Of a stretch of DNA of 21,939 bases, positions 16,209-21,939 are shown piece after piece (the first letter of the stretch is position 1; the number at the start of each line of letters is the position of its first letter). A program made the position numbers and the translations under genes. Below the pieces are notes generated by a model, which was given only the letters and a program-made list of their open reading frames with translations, was not told the origin of the DNA and ran no database searches. The DNA lies in NCBI GenBank assembly GCA_034435675.1, contig DAOTWP010000355.1, positions 1-21,939 on the forward strand, written 5' to 3'. Source of the stretch: DAOTWP01 sp034435675. GTDB lineage: Bacteria; Chloroflexota; Anaerolineae; Aggregatilineales; Phototrophicaceae.

Positions 16209-16218
16209 CTGAGACCGC

Positions 16219-18006
16219 TTAATCCTCGCTGGTGGGTGTCGCTCTTTTGCGCCGCCGCAGCAGGAACGCCGCCGCCAGCCCCACACCACCCACGACCACC
16301 GCACGTTTGAAGGCTTTGCCGCGGGCGCGGGCGCGCTTCTCGGCGCGTTTTTCAGCAAGCTGCTGGCGCGCGGCTGCCAGCATTGCCTGCCAGTCGGGAA
16401 TCTGTTCGGCGGGGGGCAGGCTGTAATGTTCCTGCCACAGCGTCAGGTAGCGGGCAGTTTCTGCCGCCCAGGTCGCATCATCCCAGCCCAGTTCCGGCTG
16501 GCAGATCGTGCGGATGCGTTCCAGCAGCGCTTTGCCGCCGTCACGTTTGAGCAGCCCCAGCCGGGTACGCCGCAGCAGCAGGTCATCCAGATGCACCACG
16601 CCTTCTTGCCGTGCCGCCCAGCGCAGTTCCGCCCACAGCGTATGCGTACCGGGAATCGCCGCCAGTTCGTCCGGTCCTGCCGCGGCGATCAGCGCCGGTG
16701 TCAGCCCGCCATACCGCCCGACCAGACGGCGCTGCTGTTCCTGGGTCAGCGCCTCGGCAGCGGGCGGCAGCGTCACTTCCATCAGGTCAAGCGCGGGCAG
16801 CGCGGCATCCGGGCGCGGCAGTTCGGGCAGCAGGTGGCGCGCGGCGTTGAGTGCGTCCAGCGCAATCATGCGGAAGGTCGTCAGTTTGCCGCCGGTGACG
16901 GTCAGCAGCCCGTTTTCCTGCCAGATGGCATGATCGCGCGATTCTTTGGAGGGGTCTTCCTTGCCAGTGCCGATCACCGGGCGCACCCCGGCAAATGTGG
17001 CGATCACGTCTTCCAGCTTCAGATCAAGCGCGGGGAACTGGTGCGCCAGCGCCGCCAGCAGGTAAGCGACTTCATCCGGCATGATGCGCGGCTCATTGAG
17101 CAGCGGCTGGTCGTGGTCGAGATCGGTCGTGCCGACCAGGGTTACGCCCTCCCACGGGAAGGCGAACACCGGGCGGCGATCCAGCGGGTGTAAAAAGCTG
17201 ATCGCCTGTGCCAGCGGGAAGCGCCACGCCGGGAAAATCAGATGGCTGCCGCGCAGGGGGCGAATGCGCGGCTGTGCGCCAAGCTGTTCGCGCAGGTGGT
17301 CCGCCCAGGCGCCCGTGGCATTGATGATCACCGCCGCCCGCGCCTCGCAGGTGGCACCGCTGAGCCGGTCTTGCAGCCGCACGCCGACCACCTGCCCGGC
17401 TTCGTCGCGCAGCAGGTCTTCCGCGCGGGCATAATTCAGTGCCGCGCAGTAGGACGGTCCATTTTCTGCCAGCGCCTCCTGGATTACGCGGAAGGTCAGC
17501 CGGGCGTCATCGGTCTGGGCGTCCCAGTAGCTAAAGCCGCCTTCCAGCCCGTCGGTGAGCACATGCGGGGCGATCAGGCGGAATTCTTCGGCATTGTAAC
17601 CCAGATAATTGCGCGTCGTGCCCATCAGGTCGTACACCGTCAGCCCGGCGCGGTAGAGGAATTTGCCGGGTTTATCGCCCTTATAGGTGGCGATCAAAAA
17701 GCCCAGCGGCTCGACCAGTCCCGGCGCGCTGTGCAGCAGCATTTCGCGCTCATGGACGCTCGCCCAGGTCAGCCCGATTTTGCCTTCCTTTAGATACCGC
17801 AGTCCGCCATGCACCAGCTTGGAGGAACGGCTGGACGTGCCCCAGCCAAAATCGACCATTTCGACCAGCAGCGCCCGCGCCCCCAGCCGCGCGGCTTCGC
17901 GCAGGATGCCCGCGCCGGTGATGCCGCCGCCCACGATAATCAGATCCCATGTGCTGTTGGGAATTTGCTGCCAGAGGTCCTGCCGCCACGTGCGGGAGTT
18001 AAACAT
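16219..18006 (-). CDS. glpD: FAD-dependent glycerol-3-phosphate dehydrogenase with C-terminal tail
   Basis: This 595-residue flavoprotein oxidises glycerol 3-phosphate to dihydroxyacetone phosphate at the membrane and passes electrons to quinone. The FAD motif is DLIIVGGGITGAGILREAA (residues 21-39). The family signature GTSSRSSKLVHGGLRYL is at 56-72, GTTDLDHDQP at 292-301, and VTGGKLTTFR at 370-379. The C-terminal helical domain runs to about 545. After it comes an unusual tail: a Lys/Arg/Ala-rich helix (about 550-568), a 15-residue hydrophobic run AVVVGGVGLAAAFLL (569-583) and RRRKR. This looks like an added membrane tether. The gene is alone on its strand, with a likely terminator at 16172-16208; the FGGY kinase at 6910 may or may not be its partner. 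The start codon is supported by the normal family N-terminus; the ribosome site is weak. Confidence 0.95.
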   Translation of the reverse strand: MFNSRTWRQDLWQQIPNSTWDLIIVGGGITGAGILREAARLGARALLVEMVDFGWGTSSRSSKLVHGGLRYLKEGKIGLTWASVHEREMLLHSAPGLVEPLGFLIATYKGDKPGKFLYRAGLTVYDLMGTTRNYLGYNAEEFRLIAPHVLTDGLEGGFSYWDAQTDDARLTFRVIQEALAENGPSYCAALNYARAEDLLRDEAGQVVGVRLQDRLSGATCEARAAVIINATGAWADHLREQLGAQPRIRPLRGSHLIFPAWRFPLAQAISFLHPLDRRPVFAFPWEGVTLVGTTDLDHDQPLLNEPRIMPDEVAYLLAALAHQFPALDLKLEDVIATFAGVRPVIGTGKEDPSKESRDHAIWQENGLLTVTGGKLTTFRMIALDALNAARHLLPELPRPDAALPALDLMEVTLPPAAEALTQEQQRRLVGRYGGLTPALIAAAGPDELAAIPGTHTLWAELRWAARQEGVVHLDDLLLRRTRLGLLKRDGGKALLERIRTICQPELGWDDATWAAETARYLTLWQEHYSLPPAEQIPDWQAMLAAARQQLAEKRAEKRARARGKAFKRAVVVGGVGLAAAFLLRRRKRATPTSED

Positions 18007-18164
18007 GGTTGTTTGCCTTTGGAGTGGTATTGTCCTGCGGGCAGCGCGGCTGTCCGCTTACGATGCAGGTGTGGTACTGTGCATGCTGCTTTCAGTATGC
18101 CACAAAACGCACAGCTTGCGGCAGGCGGTTTGACCGCACGAAAGGCGATCTGGCAGGGTCAGGT

Positions 18165-18193
18165 TTGATGAAGCCTGCGGCACGCGCTATAAT
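18165..18193 (+). promoter_or_regulatory. Sigma-70-type promoter of the LON-domain gene
   Basis: TTGATG (18165-18170) and TATAAT (18188-18193) are separated by exactly 17 bp. Transcription from here would give a leader of about 130 nt before the start codon at 18333. Confidence 0.7.
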
Positions 18194-18259
18194 CAGTTTG
18201 TAATGCGCTTAATGAAAACCTGTTGTCAGCCCACTGCGCCCCCGTCACGATGCTACTTG

Positions 18260-18297
18260 AAGCTTGCGGCTTAAAGCTTGCAGGTTGCAGTTTGCCC
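18260..18297. repeat. Degenerate short tandem repeat
   Basis: AAGCTTGC occurs at 18260-18267 and 18274-18281 (14-bp step), followed by related units GGTTGC and AGTTTGC. It lies in the leader of the LON-domain gene. Confidence 0.45.
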
Positions 18298-18332
18298 TGT
18301 GGCGCACCGAGTCCGCGTGAGTTCAACGCTTC

Positions 18333-19004
18333 ATGTTCGAGCTTCCACTGTTCCCCCTGAATACGGTGCTGTTTCCGGGGATGCCGCTTAGCCTGCGCAT
18401 CTTCGAGGAACGCTATAAAGAAATGATCAACCTGTGCATCCAGAAGCGCCAGCCGTTCGGCGTGGTGCTGATTAAGGAAGGCGCAGAAGTCCAGACGCTC
18501 TATTCACGCCGCGTTGAACCGCACAGCATCGGCTGTACGGCACAGATCACGCAGGTGCAGCCGCTGCCCCAGGGGCGCATGAACATCGCCGCGCTTGGAC
18601 AGGAACGCTTTGAGATTCTGTCCATCAACCATGATGAACATCCCTATCTGGTGGGCACAGTGCAGTTGATGCCGATGCTCACCGGTGACCCACTCGACCT
18701 GCTGCACCGGGGGCGTGTGCTGCGCGCATGGCTGGTGCGCTACCTGCATATGCTGGCGAACGCAGGCAAAATCCGCTTTGACCAGGCGCAGCTCCCTACC
18801 GACCCGGTGGCGCTGGGGTATCTGGGCGCGGTGCTGCTGGAAGTCCCCGCAGAGGAGAAGCAGACGCTGCTGGCGATTGATCAGGCGGCGCTGCTGATTG
18901 AAGCGCTGCGGCACAAATACCGCCGCGAGGTGGCGCTGCTGGGCACAATGCTGCAAGAGGTCAAAGACGACGAACGCCAGAGCGGGTCGTTTTCGCTGAG
19001 CTAA
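18333..19004 (+). CDS. LON peptidase substrate-binding domain protein
   Basis: This 223-residue protein begins with the typical motif ELPLFPLNTVLFPGMPLSLRIFEERY (residues 3-28, two runs) and consists only of the LON N-terminal (substrate-binding) domain; the ATPase and Ser-Lys protease parts of Lon are absent. Standalone forms are common in bacteria and their role is not well defined. The C-terminal part is helical and charged (IEALRHKYRREVALLGTMLQEVKDDER). It has a good promoter at 18165-18193 and a strong terminator just after it, so it is its own transcription unit. The ribosome site is poor. Confidence 0.93.
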   Translation: MFELPLFPLNTVLFPGMPLSLRIFEERYKEMINLCIQKRQPFGVVLIKEGAEVQTLYSRRVEPHSIGCTAQITQVQPLPQGRMNIAALGQERFEILSINHDEHPYLVGTVQLMPMLTGDPLDLLHRGRVLRAWLVRYLHMLANAGKIRFDQAQLPTDPVALGYLGAVLLEVPAEEKQTLLAIDQAALLIEALRHKYRREVALLGTMLQEVKDDERQSGSFSLS

Positions 19005-19013
19005 ACGCCATTC

Positions 19014-19031
19014 TTTACAAGCTTTACAAGC
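19014..19031. repeat. 9-bp tandem duplication
   Basis: TTTACAAGC is present twice without a gap (19014-19022, 19023-19031) between the LON-domain gene and its terminator. It looks like a simple local duplication. Confidence 0.6.
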
Positions 19032-19051
19032 CGCAGCATATAACCGATCTG

Positions 19052-19085
19052 CCGGGCACAGAACATGCTGTGCCCGGTCGTTTTT
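19052..19085 (+). terminator. Strong intrinsic terminator of the LON-domain gene
   Basis: CCGGGCACAG (19052-19061) and CTGTGCCCGG (19068-19077) form a perfect 10-bp stem with the 6-nt loop AACATG, followed by TCG and TTTTT (19081-19085). Confidence 0.9.
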
Positions 19086-19116
19086 GCGCGCCACGCCCCC
19101 GCCTGAAAACGCCGGC

Positions 19117-19162
19117 TTGACAGACGCAGCAATCCACCTTATATTGAATGAACGTTCATTCA
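19117..19162 (+). promoter_or_regulatory. Promoter and operator of the TetR-glycosyltransferase operon
   Basis: TTGACA (19117-19122) and TATATT (19140-19145) are 17 bp apart. Starting at the last base of the -10 is an 18-bp perfect palindrome, TGAATGAACGTTCATTCA (19145-19162), covering the expected transcription start. A repressor bound there would block the promoter; the TetR protein encoded 12 bp downstream is the obvious candidate. Confidence 0.88.
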
Positions 19163-19173
19163 TTAGGTGACCC

Positions 19174-19788
19174 ATGAAAGAAACTCTACAGGAACAGCTC
19201 ATCGCCGCGCGGCGCGGTTTGATCCTCGATGCGGCGGCAAAGGTGTTTGCCGAAAAAGGCTTTCACCCGACAACGATCAAGGACATCGCCCGCGAAGCCG
19301 GCATCGCTGACGGCACGATCTACAACTACTTCGAGAACAAGCCTGCCCTGCTGCTGGGCATCTTTGAGCAGATGAAAGCCGCTGTGCTGCAAGCGGCGGA
19401 TTTTTCGGCACTGCTGAACGGTGATGTGCGCGCCATTCTGCGCGCCTATCTGCGCCACCCGCTGACCGCCCTCAGCGGCGAGAACCTGGCACTGCTCCGC
19501 GCAGTGCTGCCAGAAATACTGGTGAACCAGGAACTGCGCAGCCTTTACTACGCGCAAATTCTCGAACCCACGCTGGCGATGGCAGAAGCGCTGCTTGAAC
19601 AGTGGGTAGCAGAACGGCGCATTAAACCGCGCAATATCAGCCTGACCGCCCGCGCGATTTCCGGCATGGTGCTGGGGCTGCTGGTGGAGCATCTGCTGGA
19701 TGACGCGGCGCTTGCCGCCCAGTGGGAAGCCATCCCCGAATTTGTGAGCGACCTGCTGCTGGACGGGCTGGAGGGTGACAGCGCATGA
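19174..19788 (+). CDS. TetR/AcrR-family repressor of the glycosyltransferase operon
   Basis: This 204-residue protein has AGGTGA just before ATG. The N-terminal DNA-binding domain spans residues 12-60, with the helix-turn-helix TTIKDIAREAGIADGTIYNYF (33-53, two runs) and FENKPALL after it. The rest is a helical ligand/dimer domain of usual length. The stop codon overlaps the start of the glycosyltransferase gene by 4 bp (ATGA), so both are co-translated and the repressor very likely controls the enzyme and itself through the 18-bp palindrome. The inducer is unknown; a glycosylated acceptor compound or membrane lipid is plausible. Confidence 0.95.
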   Translation: MKETLQEQLIAARRGLILDAAAKVFAEKGFHPTTIKDIAREAGIADGTIYNYFENKPALLLGIFEQMKAAVLQAADFSALLNGDVRAILRAYLRHPLTALSGENLALLRAVLPEILVNQELRSLYYAQILEPTLAMAEALLEQWVAERRIKPRNISLTARAISGMVLGLLVEHLLDDAALAAQWEAIPEFVSDLLLDGLEGDSA

Positions 19789-21044
19789 CACGGATTACGG
19801 TTGTCGCAGCAGGATCACGCGGGGATGTGCAGCCTTATGTGGCGCTGGGCAAGGGGCTGCGCACTGCCGGCTATCATGTTCGTATATTAACCAGCGAAGA
19901 CTTTGCGGAACTGGTCAGCGGCGCGGGGCTGGAATTTGGCTCCATCGGCACGAGCATTGAACAGATGCTGCAAAGCGAAGCGTGGCGCGGCGTTGCGGAA
20001 AGCAGGAATTTTCTCGCCATTCTGTCGCGTATGCGGCAGGAAATGCGGCGGCGCGCGCAGGACCTGGCAGCGAACATGCCTGCGTTGTTTGACGGCACTG
20101 ACCTGATCCTGGCGGGGATGGGCGGGTTTACCGGCGCGTTCTCGATTGCCGAAAAGCTGCGTATCCCGGTCATTCAGGCATATGTGTTCCCGATCACGCC
20201 GACGCGCAGCTTTGCCAGCCCGCTCACACCGGGGCTGCCGTTTGGCAAGGTGCTCAACCCGTTGTCCTTCCGCCTGATGCGCCAGATGCTCTGGCAGAGT
20301 TCCAAAGCGGGCGATGTCGCCACGCGGCGCGCGCTGGGGCTGCCGTCCGGCTCGTTCTGGGGACCCTACGGAGCATTCCAGCAGCAGCGCATGCCCCTGC
20401 TCTATGGCTACAGCCCGCAGGTGCTGCCCCGCCCGGCGGATTGGGACGCGCTGACGCATGTCACCGGCTACTGGTTTCTCGACCCGGCGGCGGACTGGTC
20501 GCCCCCGGCGGATCTGGTGGACTTCCTCAATGCGGGCACGCCGCCGGTGTATATCGGCTTTGGCAGCATGGGCAGCCGTAATCCTGAAGAGTCAGCACAG
20601 CTTGCTCTGCGGGCGCTGGCGCTTGCCGGGCAGCGCGGGGTGATCGCTGCCGGGTGGGGCGGCATGAGCCAGACGGACCTGCCGGACAGCGTGTATATGC
20701 TGCGTGCCATCCCGCACAGTTGGCTGTTCCCGCATATGGCGGCAGTTGTGCATCACGGTGGCGCGGGCACTACTGCTGCCGGGCTGCGCGCGGGTGTGCC
20801 GTCCATTGTTGTGCCGTTCATGGGCGACCAGCCGTTCTGGGGGCGCACTGTCGCGGCACTGGGCGTCGGTCCGGCAGCGCTGCCCCGGCGCAAACTGACC
20901 GCCGAACAGTTGGCACAGGCAATCAGCACTACCATAAGTGACCAGACCATGCGCCAGCGGGCGGCAGCGCTGGGCGAACGCATCCGCGCAGAGGACGGCA
21001 TCGGGCATGCCGTCGCGGTCATTCAGCAAATCGCGCAGATTTGA
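19785..21044 (+). CDS. GT1/GT28-type (MGT/sterol-glucosyltransferase-like) glycosyltransferase
   Basis: This 419-residue GT-B enzyme transfers a sugar from a nucleotide donor to a lipid, sterol-like or natural-product acceptor. The N-terminal domain opens with ITVVAAGSRGDVQPYVALGKGL (residues 4-25, the GSRGD loop typical of the sterol/macrolide group). The C-terminal donor domain has VYIGFGSM (255-262), HHGGAGTTAAGLRAGVPSI (323-341) and PFMGDQPFWG (344-353), with the Asp348-Gln349 pair that contacts the donor sugar. There is no signal peptide. The start ATG overlaps the TetR stop, so expression is coupled to the repressor. Single repressor-glycosyltransferase pairs often serve detoxification or surface-lipid modification; which applies here cannot be told. 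It ends 12 bp before the convergent hydrolase-like gene. Confidence 0.93.
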   Translation: MTRITVVAAGSRGDVQPYVALGKGLRTAGYHVRILTSEDFAELVSGAGLEFGSIGTSIEQMLQSEAWRGVAESRNFLAILSRMRQEMRRRAQDLAANMPALFDGTDLILAGMGGFTGAFSIAEKLRIPVIQAYVFPITPTRSFASPLTPGLPFGKVLNPLSFRLMRQMLWQSSKAGDVATRRALGLPSGSFWGPYGAFQQQRMPLLYGYSPQVLPRPADWDALTHVTGYWFLDPAADWSPPADLVDFLNAGTPPVYIGFGSMGSRNPEESAQLALRALALAGQRGVIAAGWGGMSQTDLPDSVYMLRAIPHSWLFPHMAAVVHHGGAGTTAAGLRAGVPSIVVPFMGDQPFWGRTVAALGVGPAALPRRKLTAEQLAQAISTTISDQTMRQRAAALGERIRAEDGIGHAVAVIQQIAQI

Positions 21045-21056
21045 GGCGGGAGGGCA

Positions 21057-21939
21057 CTAGCCGATGCGGCGAGCGCCAGCGCGGGCAGTGGTCAGATAGA
21101 GCGAACTGCCCCAAAAGGCATTAATGGCGGTAGTGACATCGCGCAGGCGTTCAAAATGCGGCATGCCGTAAGTCGGCGTGATCTGTTCGCCGCGCCAGTT
21201 GCCACGCGCGCGCAGCAGTTCGGGCAGCGCATCAAAGCGTGCCGCCGGGTCGCGGTCATAAATGACCAGCACGGGCACCTGCACGCGGGCATACAGGCTG
21301 TCCAGCGCGTCCGGCGTGCGCAGCGCACCACTCAGCGCCGCCAGCGGGGCAAAACGTGCCCCCGGCTGGTGCGTTGTGGCGCGGGCATATGCCAGCAGTC
21401 CGTCGGGGATGTCGCGGTTGAAACGGCGCTGCAAGGCAATAAACAACGCTACAGGATGCGTCAGCAGATCAAACACCGCCTGACTCCACAGCGGAAAACG
21501 CAGCAGCTCCAGCCAGCGAGAATCGCGCTGGGTGGATGTCACACGGTGGCTGCCCAGCCCGGTGGGGGAAATCAGCGTCAGCGATTGGAATGCCTGCGGG
21601 CGTTCCAGCGCTGCCCCGGCGGCAAATTCTGCCGCGCCACCCAGGGCGATCACGTCCGCCGGCTCGCGCAGCACGCCGGTGACAAACGCCAGCAGCGCCT
21701 GCACATACAGCGCGGCGGTGTACGGGCGGTCGCCGCGTTCCGAGAACCCAAAACCGGGCAAATCCAGCGCATAAACCGGGCGTTCCAGCCGGAAACGCTC
21801 GAACAGCGGGCGCACATCGGCAGCGGACGCGCCGGGCAGGGTGCTGTGCAGCAGCAGCAGCGGGCGTCCGGGGGTGCTGGTGTCGGCATAGTAGCTGAGC
21901 ATGCCGCAGGTGTCGCCCCGGAAGGTGCAGCGGGGCGCT
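21057..21939 (-). CDS. Alpha/beta-hydrolase-fold protein lacking the nucleophile, 5' end outside window
   Basis: The frame is open to the right edge and contains fold-like sequence before the first in-window Met (21902), so the true start is probably outside. Fold landmarks counted from that Met are PLLLLHST (14-21, oxyanion loop), VYALDLPGFGFSERGDRPY (43-61), the strand VIALGG and helix AAEFAAGAAL, then LTLISPTGLG, VPVLVIYDRDPAARF with a likely acid Asp, and TYGMPHFERL with a likely base His. The nucleophile elbow, usually GxSxG, reads LGGAAE with no Ser, Cys or Asp. The protein may therefore be a non-hydrolytic member with a binding or other role. It is convergent with the glycosyltransferase gene; its own neighbours lie outside the window. 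Confidence 0.87.
   Translation of the reverse strand, partial: APRCTFRGDTCGMLSYYADTSTPGRPLLLLHSTLPGASAADVRPLFERFRLERPVYALDLPGFGFSERGDRPYTAALYVQALLAFVTGVLREPADVIALGGAAEFAAGAALERPQAFQSLTLISPTGLGSHRVTSTQRDSRWLELLRFPLWSQAVFDLLTHPVALFIALQRRFNRDIPDGLLAYARATTHQPGARFAPLAALSGALRTPDALDSLYARVQVPVLVIYDRDPAARFDALPELLRARGNWRGEQITPTYGMPHFERLRDVTTAINAFWGSSLYLTTARAGARRIG

Larger units (their letters stand above)
18007..18332. other. 326-bp divergent intergenic region between glpD and the LON-domain gene
   Basis: It holds one good plus-strand promoter (18165-18193) and a small degenerate repeat (18260-18297). I found no convincing promoter for the minus-strand glpD gene and no coding frame. Confidence 0.6.

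Noticed and set aside
6910..18006. FGGY kinase and GlpD as one glycerol operon
   Set aside because: They lie 8 kb apart on opposite strands with unrelated genes between, and the kinase lacks a key glycerol-kinase residue.
1..21939. CRISPR arrays, insertion sequences, prophage genes, tRNA or rRNA genes
   Set aside because: No regularly spaced repeats, transposase or phage motifs, or RNA-gene signatures were seen by eye on either strand.

Overview
The window is high-GC bacterial DNA with mostly single genes that alternate strand and few operons. A giant secreted multi-domain surface protein without outer-membrane features, the mixture of accessory families (DUF3352, DUF2867, toroid-repeat protein, FGGY kinase, GlpD) and the style of the adhesin modules suggest a Chloroflexota member, perhaps Anaerolineae-like. 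That assignment is inference from family content; there is no rRNA or tRNA gene here to confirm it.

Left third (1-6909): one minus-strand reading frame starts at 6215 and is still open at the left edge, giving at least 2,071 residues. It has a signal peptide, an N-terminal Cys/Gln thioester-type (TQXA) adhesin domain, a Big-1-like domain, four SdrD_B-type calcium-loop modules, several CnaB/prealbumin-like modules with Lys/Glu/Asn isopeptide triads, and large Cys-containing repeats. A 694-bp intergenic region lies upstream, rich in inverted and direct repeats.

Middle (6910-13764): an FGGY-family sugar kinase (+); an atypical SDR/epimerase-like protein and a TetR regulator with two operator-like sites (both -); a secreted zinc/manganese-binding ABC substrate-binding protein with a very long His/Glu-rich loop and a Fur/Zur-like palindrome over its promoter (-); a small palindromic repeat element; a DUF2867 protein (-); and an alpha-alpha toroid prenyltransferase/squalene-oxidase-repeat protein (+).

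Right third (13765-21939): a secreted DUF3352 protein (-), a CoA-binding protein (+), an FAD-dependent glycerol-3-phosphate dehydrogenase with an added basic/hydrophobic C-terminal tail (-), a LON substrate-binding-domain protein (+) with a clear promoter and terminator, a TetR-glycosyltransferase operon (+) with a near-textbook promoter/operator, and an alpha/beta-hydrolase-fold protein (-) that runs off the right edge and lacks a nucleophile.

The strongest candidate for something new is the thioester/isopeptide giant adhesin together with its structured upstream region. The metal-binding protein with its loop and operator, the tail-extended GlpD and the nucleophile-less hydrolase are secondary points of interest.
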